64,000 bases of DNA from Glycomyces xiaoerkulensis (GTDB taxonomy: Bacteria > Actinomycetota > Actinomycetes > Mycobacteriales > Micromonosporaceae): NCBI RefSeq assembly GCF_002798405.1, contig NZ_PGGV01000029.1, positions 372,001 through 436,000 on the forward strand, in the 5' to 3' direction. This document shows, in pieces, positions 41,025-48,891 of the stretch. The notes under the pieces were generated by a model. The model was given only the letters and a program-made list of their open reading frames with translations. It was not told the origin of the DNA and ran no database searches. How positions within the stretch are numbered: position 1 is the first letter of the stretch; every line of letters starts with the position of its first letter. The position numbers and the translations under genes were made by a program.

Positions 41025-41118
41025 TCGATGGGTTCATTTCTGCGCTGCTGCGTTGCTGTGGCGGTGGGGGTTTGTGCGCATCGAGGTCCGGTGCGTGGGT
41101 CTCCGGAAAGGAAAGTGC
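41025..41118 (+). promoter_or_regulatory. repeated 5' leader, copy 2
   Basis: TCGATGGGTTCATT (41,025-41,038), the same 22-base block (41,064-41,085) and GGTCTCCGGAAAG before the ATG at 41,119. CTCGATG pairs perfectly with CATCGAG around a variable loop. The middle segment differs in length and sequence from copy 1, so the two conserved blocks are under separate constraint. Confidence 0.55.
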
Positions 41119-41463
41119 ATGGACTATTCGAAGTCGCTGACATTGTCAGAGTATTTGGCAGGATCGATCAGCGCTGAGGAGCTGCCTGGGCGGATCGCCG
41201 CTGGGTTGGCTGTGCGGCTGCCTGACGGGGTCACTGTCGACGAGGTTTGGGAGCGGCGCCCCGGGTTCTGGATGGCCGACTGCGAGGGCATCGCGACGGT
41301 TTTGGACCTGATCGATGTCGCTGCGGCGCTCGATTGCGGGGTGATGCTCTCGGCTGAGGGTGACCGGCAAGTCGGAGTCGTGAAGTGCTGGCTGCCGGAT
41401 GGCTGGGTCGAGATCGTTGAGTCGTTCCCGTTCACCGCGACCGAGGAGGCCGAGCATGGCTAG
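41119..41463 (+). CDS. hypothetical protein of the element
   Basis: A 114-aa acidic protein: SLTLSEYLAGSISAEELPGRIAAGLAVRLPDGVTVDEVWERRPGFWMADCEGIATVLDL, ending VGVVKCWLPDGWVEIVESFPF. ATG 41119 has GGAAAGGAAAG upstream. It overlaps the next gene by 8 bp and is the first of five tightly packed genes (41,119-42,710). No function is recognised. Confidence 0.7.
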   Translation: MDYSKSLTLSEYLAGSISAEELPGRIAAGLAVRLPDGVTVDEVWERRPGFWMADCEGIATVLDLIDVAAALDCGVMLSAEGDRQVGVVKCWLPDGWVEIVESFPFTATEEAEHG

Positions 41464-41677
41464 GTCTCGAACCCGGTTCTGTCCCAAGGGCAGCGAGTGC
41501 GGCGCCTGTGGCCGCCGGCGGCATCTGGTGGTCGTTGAGGTCGGCACGGACTTCGGGACCGCCTGCGAAACGGTCTGCGGCGGTTGCGCCGAGCGTGGGG
41601 ACCTCCCACCGATCGGGGTGTTCGCTGCTGCGGCGTGTGTCAACGCGCATCGGACGCACCTTGGGCAGGTGGCGTGA
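41456..41677 (+). CDS. Cys-rich zinc-ribbon-like protein, paralogue 1
   Basis: A 73-aa protein with FCPKGSECGACG and CETVCGGCAERGDLPPIG: two C-x2-3-C pairs likely to bind zinc. It aligns with the next gene along its whole length (C..C..C, VVE, CxxCxxxGxLPxxG, AHxxHxG), so the pair arose by duplication. ATG 41456 overlaps the previous stop and its own stop overlaps the next ATG (TGATG), so translation is coupled. Confidence 0.72.
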   Translation: MARSRTRFCPKGSECGACGRRRHLVVVEVGTDFGTACETVCGGCAERGDLPPIGVFAAAACVNAHRTHLGQVA

Positions 41678-41934
41678 TGATCGATCACGGGATCGACCGG
41701 TGCCCGGGCGAAGAGGAATGCGAGTCCTGCGAGGACGACGGGTATCTCCTGATCGTCGAATTCGAGTCACCGGTGGGGCTGTTGTGCCTGACGCTGTGTG
41801 AATCGTGCCGCGAACTGGGGGAGCTGCCGTCGCTCGGCTGGGGCACGGCGGTGCGGAAAGTCATGGCGCACTGCGAGCATCGCGGCGTCGACGGTGACTT
41901 CGATCTGCGGCAACGCGAGGCCGAAGCATCGTGA
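41677..41934 (+). CDS. Cys-rich zinc-ribbon-like protein, paralogue 2
   Basis: An 85-aa protein with RCPGEEECESCEDDGYLLIVEF and LCLTLCESCRELGELPSLGWG, the same Cys spacing and framework as the preceding gene, plus an acidic C-terminal extension. It probably binds zinc. It is coupled to both neighbours by start-stop overlaps. Small zinc-ribbon proteins in AICEs have no assigned role. Confidence 0.72.
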   Translation: MIDHGIDRCPGEEECESCEDDGYLLIVEFESPVGLLCLTLCESCRELGELPSLGWGTAVRKVMAHCEHRGVDGDFDLRQREAEAS

Positions 41935-42284
41935 TCACCGCCGAACAGGTCGCAGCAGTCGCCGCCGATGGCGACATCGATGCGGTGGACGGGTTGTTCC
42001 GGCAGGCGCTGACACCGGTAGTGCCTGCCGGGCTGGTCCAGCCTCGCTGGGTCGCTGGGAGCCGGTTGCGGGGCGTGTTCGAGGGCTATGGGGCGGTGCG
42101 GGCCTTCGCCGAGTGGTGCGAGGTCTTCGAGGTCGAGGCCGAGGTGGAGTTCGCCCGGCCGCCGGAGGTGGTCCTGTTCTGCGAGGTCGCTCTTGCCGGC
42201 TACCGCGTGGGGCTCTCGTGCTGGGCCGATGAGCACGAGGCCGGGGCGTTCTTCTGCCTCAACCCTGGTTGGGGCGTTGATTGA
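41931..42284 (+). CDS. hypothetical protein of the element
   Basis: A 117-aa acidic protein from GTG 41931, overlapping the previous gene by 4 bp. It opens with a helix (ITAEQVAAVAADGDIDAVDGLF) and continues with beta-rich sequence rich in Trp and Phe (FEVEAEVEFARPPEVVLFCEVALAGYRVGLSCW). No family is recognised. Confidence 0.65.
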   Translation: MITAEQVAAVAADGDIDAVDGLFRQALTPVVPAGLVQPRWVAGSRLRGVFEGYGAVRAFAEWCEVFEVEAEVEFARPPEVVLFCEVALAGYRVGLSCWADEHEAGAFFCLNPGWGVD

Positions 42285-42302
42285 TCGAAAGGAGGTGTAG
42301 CG

Positions 42303-42710
42303 GTGGGCGCCACCGTGACCGATACCGGCACCGCGGCGGTGAGTCTGGAGGCGCGGCTTGCCGGGCTGATCGAGCGGGAGTCTGACCGGCCCGACCGGGA
42401 CGGCCCGTTCGCTACCTACCAGTTGAACGCGTTCTTCGCCGAGGCGTGCCCCGGCTTGGAACTGCCGTGGGAGTGGCGTTGGCACTACGGGTGCCCGCGA
42501 GGCCGGTTGACCTCGATGGTCCGGCCGGGGGTGACCGGGTGGGCCGATGCCTGCGGCGATGGGTCGGTGGAGGCCGAGGCGGTTGGCGGCTCGGAGGTGA
42601 TGGTGCAGGCCGACTGCTGGGCCTTCGGCCAGCGGTTCACCGTCTGGGGCTACCTCGACCGGTCCGAGGCCGACGACATACCCAATCTGGCCTGGGGCCG
42701 CTCGATGTGA
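42303..42710 (+). CDS. hypothetical protein of the element
   Basis: A 135-aa acidic, Trp-rich protein from GTG 42303, which has a strong GGAGGTG nine bases upstream. Segments include ARLAGLIERESDRPDRDGPFATYQLNAFF and DCWAFGQRFTVWGYLDRSEADDIPNLAWG. It lies in the run of small genes between the regulator and TraB. No family is recognised. Confidence 0.65.
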   Translation: MGATVTDTGTAAVSLEARLAGLIERESDRPDRDGPFATYQLNAFFAEACPGLELPWEWRWHYGCPRGRLTSMVRPGVTGWADACGDGSVEAEAVGGSEVMVQADCWAFGQRFTVWGYLDRSEADDIPNLAWGRSM

Positions 42711-42743
42711 TCGCCCTGGGAGACAAGGAAGGAGGTGTACCGG

Positions 42744-42851
42744 ATGGGGGACTACTGGTGGGTGTGGCTGGTGCTGGGCTGCTCGCTGCTGCTGAACCTG
42801 GCGCTGATCCGTCGTGAGTGCCGGCGGCTGTTCCGGTACTGGAATCTCTAG
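42744..42851 (+). CDS. 35-aa single-pass membrane peptide
   Basis: ATG 42744 has an excellent Shine-Dalgarno (AAGGAAGGAGGTG, ending eight bases upstream). The product starts MGDYWWVWLVLGCSLLLNLA, continues with a basic RRECRRLFRYW and ends NL at TAG 42849-42851. One hydrophobic helix with a positive cytoplasmic-side tail is clear. It could be a partner of the TraB/Spd membrane apparatus. Confidence 0.55.
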   Translation: MGDYWWVWLVLGCSLLLNLALIRRECRRLFRYWNL

Positions 42852-42959
42852 CAATGCCTGATTGCTTCTTGCCCTTGCCGCGTGACGGGGATCGGTAGGG
42901 GTGAGTGGTCACCAGGCATGGCGGCCACGTCGAACATACCGAATCAAGAAGGGAGCATT

Positions 42960-43244
42960 GTGGACAAGATCGATTGGTTCAAGGCCAATGAGCGGTCGCG
43001 GCGGAAGTATGAGCACTTCATGAGCTCGCTCGACGGCCTGGGTCTCGCGATCGAGGAGGCCGAGGTGGTCGTGGGCATGTACACCGCCGCGGCCTCGACC
43101 CGGCCGGTCGGGCGGGGCTTCATGCACGTCGAGCCCGAGGAGCTCAAGGGCGCCTTGAACGATCTGTATGAGTCGCTGAATGCGCTGGTCGCGAAGGCGC
43201 GGAGGAACGAAGCGAAGCTCAAGTCCTGGGAGTGGCAGGTTTAG
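42960..43244 (+). CDS. small helical hypothetical protein
   Basis: A 94-aa helical protein from GTG 42960 (GAAGGGAG upstream): DKIDWFKANERSRRKYEHFMSSLDGLGLAIEEAEVVV, then ELKGALNDLYESLNALVAKARRNEAKLKSW. It probably forms a helical bundle. It precedes another small helical gene and traB. No family is recognised. Confidence 0.62.
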   Translation: MDKIDWFKANERSRRKYEHFMSSLDGLGLAIEEAEVVVGMYTAAASTRPVGRGFMHVEPEELKGALNDLYESLNALVAKARRNEAKLKSWEWQV

Positions 43245-43272
43245 CCGCTCCCCGACAGGAAGGAGATATTCC

Positions 43273-43461
43273 GTGGCGATGCCCACTGCTCGCCTGGTTG
43301 ATGACGTGATCGACTCGGTCAACATCGCGATGAAGGAAGTGCGCAAGGCGATGAAGGGGATCCCGGACCGGGAGTTCGGGTTCAATCGGGCGCACAATGC
43401 CGCCGCTCAGGAGGTGGCGCACCTGACGGTGCTGCTCGAAGAGGTCAAGTACCAACTGTGA
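43273..43461 (+). CDS. small helical hypothetical protein
   Basis: A 62-aa product from GTG 43273 (AGGAAGGAGA upstream; ATG 43279 is the alternative): RLVDDVIDSVNIAMKEVRKAMKGIP and NAAAQEVAHLTVLLEEVKYQL. It is all-helical and charged, located just upstream of traB. Its function is unknown. Confidence 0.6.
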   Translation: MAMPTARLVDDVIDSVNIAMKEVRKAMKGIPDREFGFNRAHNAAAQEVAHLTVLLEEVKYQL

Positions 43462-43592
43462 GGCCGGTCCGGCTGGTCTGATCCTCCTCAAACCCGTTGC
43501 CGGGGTTGGGGAGCGGTCATGTCTGCCGGGAAGCAGGCACATCTTACTGATCATCATCTATTCGTATCCGTCAATGACGGGAGGTATTCGTC

Positions 43593-44993
43593 ATGCCCGA
43601 AAACCAGGGCCATTCGAAACGGAAAGTCGGTCTGGAATGGAAGGCGGCCGGTTGGGCGGCGCGGCATCCGGGCCTGTCGCTGGGGACTCCGGCCGTTGGG
43701 GTTGCGGCGGCCTCGGCGCCCGAAGTCGCCGCGGTCGTGGCCGGTGGCGGTATCGCCGGGGCTCTGGCGTGGGCGCGGGCGCACCCCAACAGCTTCGACC
43801 GGTACGTGCTGCCGCCGCTGCGGACGGTGCGCCGCCGCTGGTCGTGGACCTATGCGGGCCTGGGTTGGCGTCGGAACATGCGCGAGGTCGGGCTGGCTCG
43901 CCAGCATCCGGATACCGGTGAGCTGCTGGTGCCGCGGGTGCTGCGGGTGCGGGCCCACAACCGGCATGTGGAAACGGTGTGGGTCAAGCTCCTCAAGGGC
44001 CAGACCCACCGGCAGTGGAGCGACACGTTGGAGGCTCTGGCGGTGGCGTTCAATGCCGAGCGGGTCTCCATTGAGAAGGTCAAGCCGCGGGTGGTGGCGC
44101 TGATCGTGCAGCGCACCGAGCCGTTCACCGATCCGATCCCGGCCCCGGAGCTGGTCGATGACCTGGAGTCGGTGGACTTGGCCTCGGTGTATCTGGGGAG
44201 GGACGAGTTCGGGCGCCAGTGGCGCGAATCGGTCCTCGACAACCACTTCTTGGTTGCCGGGGCCTCCCGGTCGGGCAAGAACTCGGTCACCTGGGCGCTG
44301 CTGGGGTCGCTGGCTCCGGCGATCCGGGCCGGTCTGGTCCGGGTGTGGCTGCTGGATCCCAAGCAGACCGAGCTGTCGGTCGGGCGGGGGCTGGCTCACC
44401 GGTACGGGGCGGGGCTGGCCGAATGCGCCGACGTCTGCCGCGAGTTCCTCAACGACCAGCAACGCGTGCAGGCGCTCTTGCAGGACCAGGGGTTGCGGAA
44501 GTTCACTCCGAGCGTCCAGACGCCGCTGAACCTGCTGATCGCTGACGAGCTGGGGGCGCTGCTGGCCTACGGGTCCGGTAGCGACGACGACCGCAAGCAC
44601 ATCCGGACCGTCCGGACCACGCTCGATCTGATCGGCTCCCAGGGGCTGGCGACCGGGCACGCGATGCACGGGTATGTGCAGGAGCCGACCAAGGATGTCG
44701 TCTCCTGCCGTGAGCTGTTCACCCTGCGGGTCTGCCTGCGGGTCACCAGTGCCGCTCACCCCGAAATGGTGCTGGGCGACGGGATGCGCACCCGTGGCGC
44801 GATTGCTGATGAAATCCCGGCTGTCCCCGAGTCGGCCGGTATCGGGTTCAAGGTCGTCGAACGCACCCGCGTTCCAGTCCGCGTCCGCGCTGCTTACTCC
44901 TCGGACGCCGACATCAAGCGCCTGGTCGACTTCGTCAACACCGGCCCCGGTCCCGACTCTGAGCAGTCGCCGGGCCTGCGCCTGGTCGCCTGA
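43593..44993 (+). CDS. FtsK/SpoIIIE-type DNA translocase (TraB/TraSA-like)
   Basis: A 466-aa conjugative translocase of the kind that moves double-stranded DNA between mycelia with no relaxase or type IV system. Residues about 33-65 are hydrophobic (PAVGVAAASAPEVAAVVAGGGIAGALAWA) and may anchor it. The motor has Walker A GASRSGKNS (223-231), with Asn230 in the position usually Ser/Thr/Gly. The segment VRVWLLDPKQTELSVGRG and Walker B LNLLIADELGALL follow, then the C-terminal motif RVTSAAHPEMVLGDG. ATG 43593 has GGGAGG upstream. DNA recognition in this family uses a C-terminal winged helix, which is not obvious here. Confidence 0.88.
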   Translation: MPENQGHSKRKVGLEWKAAGWAARHPGLSLGTPAVGVAAASAPEVAAVVAGGGIAGALAWARAHPNSFDRYVLPPLRTVRRRWSWTYAGLGWRRNMREVGLARQHPDTGELLVPRVLRVRAHNRHVETVWVKLLKGQTHRQWSDTLEALAVAFNAERVSIEKVKPRVVALIVQRTEPFTDPIPAPELVDDLESVDLASVYLGRDEFGRQWRESVLDNHFLVAGASRSGKNSVTWALLGSLAPAIRAGLVRVWLLDPKQTELSVGRGLAHRYGAGLAECADVCREFLNDQQRVQALLQDQGLRKFTPSVQTPLNLLIADELGALLAYGSGSDDDRKHIRTVRTTLDLIGSQGLATGHAMHGYVQEPTKDVVSCRELFTLRVCLRVTSAAHPEMVLGDGMRTRGAIADEIPAVPESAGIGFKVVERTRVPVRVRAAYSSDADIKRLVDFVNTGPGPDSEQSPGLRLVA

Positions 44994-45023
44994 CCATCAA
45001 CGAATCGAAAGGAGGTGATCGCC

Positions 45024-45920
45024 GTGGGCGCCAACACTGAAGCTGAGGAGAAGGGCGGTGGTCGGGAGGCGCGGAAGGTGGTCAAGCTCCGGCGGAAGGT
45101 CGGGCAGGCGCGCCAGGTCCAGGCCATCGCCGATGACCCGTATCTGAAGGTCGTGGAGCTGGACCGGATGCGCGGCTCGATCACGCGGGCGATGTGGCTG
45201 CTGCTGGCGGTCGGGCTGGCGTTCACGACCACCGGCGTCCATGACTACATCGCCGCCGGGCTGACCGTGGCTGATCCGATGTGGTGGGGCGGCTGGGCCG
45301 TGGAGCCGACCTTCGCCGGGCTGCTGATCACGCTGCTGCGGTGGGAGACGATCATGGCCACCCGCGGGGTAGCGGTCGGGTCGGGCTGGGTGCGGGCCAC
45401 TAAGTACCTGCTGCTCGGCTCCACGCTGGTGATGAACCTCCTTGCCGGGCTCGCCAAGGGCGGGGTGTTCGTCGCGCTGCACCTGATCATCCCGGCCCTG
45501 GTGTTCTGCCTGGCCGAAGTCATGCCGGTCATTCAGGAGCGGTTCACCACCGCCCGTGACCGGCTCCTAGCCGAGATCAAGCAGGCAGACGCCACACCGG
45601 ACCGGCCGGAGTCGTCGGTGCCCGACACGGTGGCGGGCTTGGCAACCGAGCCGGGCCAGGAAGCGGGACCGGCGCCGGTCTCACCGACCCTGCCGCCGGT
45701 CGCCTCCGAAGCGACTGCCAGCGAGCCGACTCCGCCGGCCGACGTCCGGCCGCCGAAACTCCCGCCGCAACTGATGCGGTCGATCGAGACCAAGGCCGCC
45801 GAAGTCGCCGAGACCGGTCGGGCTATCACCGCCGGCGAAATCCAGCAGGTGGTCAAGCTGCCGACCGGCATGGCCGAACAAGCCGCTCGCTACTTCGCCG
45901 CCGCTCACGCTCGCGCCTGA
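45024..45920 (+). CDS. DUF2637 membrane protein (Spd-like)
   Basis: A 298-aa protein from GTG 45024, with GAAAGGAGGTGATC upstream. A basic N-terminus precedes membrane helices AMWLLLAVGLAFTTTGVHDYI, WAVEPTFAGLLITLLRWETI, YLLLGSTLVMNLLAGLAKGG and VFVALHLIIPALVFCLAEVMP, typical of DUF2637. A Pro/Ala-rich linker and a helical C-terminal domain (LMRSIETKAAEVAETGRAITAGEIQQVV) follow. DUF2637 proteins are encoded beside TraB in AICEs and plasmids and are thought to help intramycelial spread. A terminator follows. Confidence 0.85.
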   Translation: MGANTEAEEKGGGREARKVVKLRRKVGQARQVQAIADDPYLKVVELDRMRGSITRAMWLLLAVGLAFTTTGVHDYIAAGLTVADPMWWGGWAVEPTFAGLLITLLRWETIMATRGVAVGSGWVRATKYLLLGSTLVMNLLAGLAKGGVFVALHLIIPALVFCLAEVMPVIQERFTTARDRLLAEIKQADATPDRPESSVPDTVAGLATEPGQEAGPAPVSPTLPPVASEATASEPTPPADVRPPKLPPQLMRSIETKAAEVAETGRAITAGEIQQVVKLPTGMAEQAARYFAAAHARA

Positions 45921-45955
45921 CCGGCCCCAGCACACACCACATACCGCGCACTACT

Positions 45956-45997
45956 GGCCCGGATCGGACACGAACCGTTCGATCCGGGCCTCTTGTC
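45956..45997 (+). terminator. intrinsic terminator after the DUF2637 gene
   Basis: Stem GGCCCGGATCG (45,956-45,966) pairs with CGATCCGGGCC (45,980-45,990), 13-base loop, followed by TCTTGTCT. Confidence 0.78.
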
Positions 45998-46027
45998 TCT
46001 ACCGAACCATCAAGCGAGGGGAAACCA

Positions 46028-46357
46028 ATGCGCCACAAGATGTACGGGCTCATGACCGGTCTCAACTGGTACCTGTTCATGGACCGCGTCGAACAAGCCA
46101 CCGGCGACGCCGTCGACTGGACCACCGTCAAGGGCAACACCGGCGACCCGTGGCCGCCCGATCTGTGGATCGAGGGCAACAACGGCCGCGGCTCGATGCG
46201 GCTGAACTACAAAGGCCACCGCACCGAGTTCACCTACAGCGACTACATCTCCGGCGAGGAGTTCGACTCCGAACAGTTCATGTCCGATGTCGGGGACTGG
46301 CTTGACCGCCAGATGCGCGACGACCCCTACCCGTGGGCCGAAGGGAGCCGGACATGA
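46028..46357 (+). CDS. hypothetical protein of the element
   Basis: A 109-aa acidic protein: MRHKMYGLMTGLNWYLFMDRV, DLWIEGNNGRGSMRLNYKG and YISGEEFDSEQFMSDVGDWLDRQM. ATG 46028 has GAGGGGA upstream. It overlaps the next gene by 4 bp. No family is recognised; it lies between the transfer and replication modules. Confidence 0.65.
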   Translation: MRHKMYGLMTGLNWYLFMDRVEQATGDAVDWTTVKGNTGDPWPPDLWIEGNNGRGSMRLNYKGHRTEFTYSDYISGEEFDSEQFMSDVGDWLDRQMRDDPYPWAEGSRT

Positions 46358-46656
46358 TCCCCATCTACATGACCGGGGACTCCCTGTTCGTCCGCATCGT
46401 CGGCGACTGGCTCCAAATCAAAGGCGCCCGACTGATCCTCGACGACGAATGCGCCGAGAACTGGGAGGAAGACGGCACACGGTTCACCAAGGTGCACTTC
46501 GACCACGGCCGAGCGGTCATGGTCACCCTGATGCCCGAACGCGATGAGGTCGCTATCGACCTCCCGCTCAACGACCTCGGCCAGCCTGAATGGCCGTTGG
46601 ACTGGCCGACCGTTGCCGATCAGATCATCGCTGTCAACGACAACCGCGGCTGCTAA
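46354..46656 (+). CDS. hypothetical protein of the element
   Basis: A 100-aa acidic beta-rich protein (MIPIYMTGDSLFVRIVGDWL, LILDDECAENWEEDGTRF, GRAVMVTLMPERDEVAIDLPL). ATG 46354 overlaps the previous stop (ATGA), so the pair is translationally coupled. Its function is unknown. Confidence 0.65.
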   Translation: MIPIYMTGDSLFVRIVGDWLQIKGARLILDDECAENWEEDGTRFTKVHFDHGRAVMVTLMPERDEVAIDLPLNDLGQPEWPLDWPTVADQIIAVNDNRGC

Positions 46657-46776
46657 CGAGCGGCGCCGACGATCACCGATCGATTCGGCCGCCTTGATCC
46701 TGAAAGGACTTCCGCTCGGACCGGCTTCATCGCTGGCCCGAGCGCTTGTCGTCGCCACATGCTGGAAGGAATCATC

Positions 46777-47055
46777 ATGCCGTACATCGTCTTGCAAGGC
46801 GAGATGTACAACCTGCTCGCCGACGCCGTCGAAGCCAACGGCGGCAAAGCCTACAGGCACATCGAATGCATTGAGGAAGCCGGATCGGACGCGCCCATCA
46901 CCTCCGTCACCATCCGGTTTGCACACCTGATCCTGAACTACGAGCACCCTGACCCCGCTCGGAACCGAACGATCCGAGTCCCTTACCCGGCCGGTCCCGA
47001 CGCCGTCGACCAGGCCGCGTCCCTGATCGTGGAGATCGCTGAGCACCCCGGCTAA
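46777..47055 (+). CDS. hypothetical protein of the element
   Basis: A 92-aa protein: MPYIVLQGEMYNLLADAVEA, YRHIECIEEAGSDAPITSVTIRF and PYPAGPDAVDQAASLIVEIAE. ATG 46777 is chosen because GGAAGGA lies six bases upstream; ATG 46759 is in frame but within that ribosome site context. It is followed by a terminator hairpin before repSA. No family is recognised. Confidence 0.62.
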   Translation: MPYIVLQGEMYNLLADAVEANGGKAYRHIECIEEAGSDAPITSVTIRFAHLILNYEHPDPARNRTIRVPYPAGPDAVDQAASLIVEIAEHPG

Positions 47056-47089
47056 ACCGACACGACACAACCGAATCACGACTGTCTGC

Positions 47090-47125
47090 GCCCGGACCGG
47101 CTGTATCTGCTGGTCCGGGCTTGCT
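47090..47125 (+). terminator. hairpin before the replication gene
   Basis: Stem GCCCGGACC (47,090-47,098) with GGTCCGGGC (47,112-47,120), then TTGCT. It lies 34 bp after the preceding stop and 34 bp before repSA. Confidence 0.62.
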
Positions 47126-47154
47126 GTGTCTCCACCACGAAAGGAAGGTGACCG

Positions 47155-48534
47155 ATGCCGACTACTGCCGATCTCGACCGGGCGTTGAGCGAGTTCGCCT
47201 CCAGACCCGGCTTCGCTCTCTGGCGGGAAAAGGTCAAGTCCACGCACGGCTGTGCGGCGCCGGTCAAGCTGCGCGGCTCCTCGACCATCCGCCGCAAGCA
47301 CACCGGCGAGGTCCTGCGGGCCACCGGCGGCTCGGTCTGGGTCCCCTGCGGAACCCGTCGCGAACAACTCTGCGCCTCCTGTTCGGCCTGGTATGCCGAT
47401 GATGCCTTCCACCTCATCCGCGCCGGTCTCTCCGGCGACGACACCAAGGACGTTGACGCCGCCGTCGCCGACCGGCCGCGGTGGTTCGTCACCCTCACCC
47501 CGCCGAGCTTCGGCCCGGTCCACTCCCGCATCGTCGGCCCCACTGGGCGGCTGCGGCGGCCGTGCGCCTGCGGGTCCTGGCACTCCGAGCACGACTCCCG
47601 GCTCGGGCAGGCGGTCGAGCCCGACGCCTACGACTATGAGGCGGCGGTGCTGTGGCAGGCTCACGCCGGGGAACTATGGCACCGGTTCACCATCGCCTTG
47701 CGCCGCGAGCTGGCGCGGCTGGGCGGGGTGAAGGTCGCCGAGCTGAACCGGGCGGTTCGGCTGTCGTATGCCAAGGTCGCCGAGTACCAGCGGCGCGGTC
47801 TGGTCCACTTCCACGCCGCGATCCGCCTCGACGGCGCCGACGGCCCGGCCACCGCTCCGCCGGGGTGGGCCAGCAAGGACACGCTTGCGGCTGCTATCCG
47901 GGCCGCCGCCGATGCGGTCACCGTCGCTACCGTCCGCCCGGACGGGTCGGTTCTCGAGCTCGGGTTCGGGGCGCAACTCGATGTGCGCGATATCGCCGGT
48001 CGAGCCGACCAGGCCGACCAGGAGCACGAGTCGGAACGGGTCGCCTCCGACCGGGTGGCCTCCTACGTCGCCAAGTACGCCACCAAGTCCACCGGCGCCC
48101 ATGACGGTCCCGACCGCCGCGTCTGCTCGCTCGAGCAGATCGACCTGCTACCGGTGTCGGACCATCACCGGGCGATGATGCGCACCGCCTGGCACCTGGG
48201 CGGCCTGGACCGATACGAGGGCCTGAACCTCCGCCGGTGGGCGCACATGCTCGGCTTCCGCGGCCACTTCCTCACCAAATCCCGCCGCTGGTCGACCACT
48301 CTCGGCGAGCTGCGCTCGATCCGCGCCCGCTACCGCCTGGCCGAAATCCTCGCCGAGCTCGAAGTCGCCGAGTCCGACGTGGTCGTGGTCAACGACTGGG
48401 AAGCGGTCGGCTTCGGGCACGCCTCCGCCGCCGAACGTGAGCTCGCGGCCGGTATCGCCGAAACCATGCTTCAACAAAAACTGACCAAAAAGGATACAAA
48501 GAAGGGGATGCACCATGCGCGCACGCAATCCTGA
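47155..48534 (+). CDS. RepSA-family rolling-circle replication initiator
   Basis: A 459-aa initiator that nicks the excised circle to start rolling-circle replication. A zinc-binding N-terminal part is visible (VWVPCGTRREQLCASCSAWYADDAF and CACGSWH). The HUH metal-binding motif is LVHFHAA (His218, His220). The catalytic Tyr motif is VASYVAKYATKSTG (Tyr304/Tyr308, Lys311). The helical C-terminus includes RRWAHMLGFRGHFLTKSRRWSTTLGELR, a hallmark of RepSA proteins. ATG 47155 has GGAAGGTGACC upstream. It overlaps the next small gene by 20 bp. Confidence 0.92.
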   Translation: MPTTADLDRALSEFASRPGFALWREKVKSTHGCAAPVKLRGSSTIRRKHTGEVLRATGGSVWVPCGTRREQLCASCSAWYADDAFHLIRAGLSGDDTKDVDAAVADRPRWFVTLTPPSFGPVHSRIVGPTGRLRRPCACGSWHSEHDSRLGQAVEPDAYDYEAAVLWQAHAGELWHRFTIALRRELARLGGVKVAELNRAVRLSYAKVAEYQRRGLVHFHAAIRLDGADGPATAPPGWASKDTLAAAIRAAADAVTVATVRPDGSVLELGFGAQLDVRDIAGRADQADQEHESERVASDRVASYVAKYATKSTGAHDGPDRRVCSLEQIDLLPVSDHHRAMMRTAWHLGGLDRYEGLNLRRWAHMLGFRGHFLTKSRRWSTTLGELRSIRARYRLAEILAELEVAESDVVVVNDWEAVGFGHASAAERELAAGIAETMLQQKLTKKDTKKGMHHARTQS

Positions 48535-48712
48535 CCGTCCGGCCGTGCAGATCCGACTCACCGGCACTAGGGCCGACGTCGTCGACGCCCTCGCAGCACT
48601 CGACGAAGCCGCCCTCGAGTCCTGGCGCCTCGAAGTCCAGGCCACCAAACACCGGGACACCGGGCAGGTACAGGCATACGGCCGCCTCCTGCGACGGGTG
48701 GAGGTGCGCTGA
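48515..48712 (+). CDS. small hypothetical protein between repSA and xis
   Basis: A 65-aa basic protein: VQIRLTGTRADVVDALAALDEAALESWRLEVQATKHRDTG. It overlaps the end of repSA by 20 bp and its stop overlaps the xis ATG (TGATG). AICE operons often have a small protein here; its role is unknown. Confidence 0.68.
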   Translation: MRARNPDRPAVQIRLTGTRADVVDALAALDEAALESWRLEVQATKHRDTGQVQAYGRLLRRVEVR

Positions 48713-48891
48713 TGGAACGACTCTGGACCATCGAAGAGACCGCCGCATACCTCGGTTTTCCAGTGGAGACCCTCCGAACCTGGCGAAAGCGCAAGGTCGG
48801 GCCGAAGGCGGCGAAGATGGGACGTCACCTCCGCTACCACCCGGGACACGTCAAACGGTGGGTTGAGCAATGCGGGGGAGAGGTCGCCTGA
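48712..48891 (+). CDS. xis: excisionase-like HTH protein
   Basis: A 59-aa helix-turn-helix protein of the excisionase/MerR-like HTH_17 group. It opens MERLWTIEETAAYLGFPVET, continues LRTWRKRKVGPKAAKMGRHL and ends with a wing of the type RYHPGHVKRWVEQ. Such proteins bind near att sites and steer the integrase towards excision. Both ends overlap neighbouring genes by one to a few bases, so it is translated with the integrase. Confidence 0.88.
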   Translation: MERLWTIEETAAYLGFPVETLRTWRKRKVGPKAAKMGRHLRYHPGHVKRWVEQCGGEVA

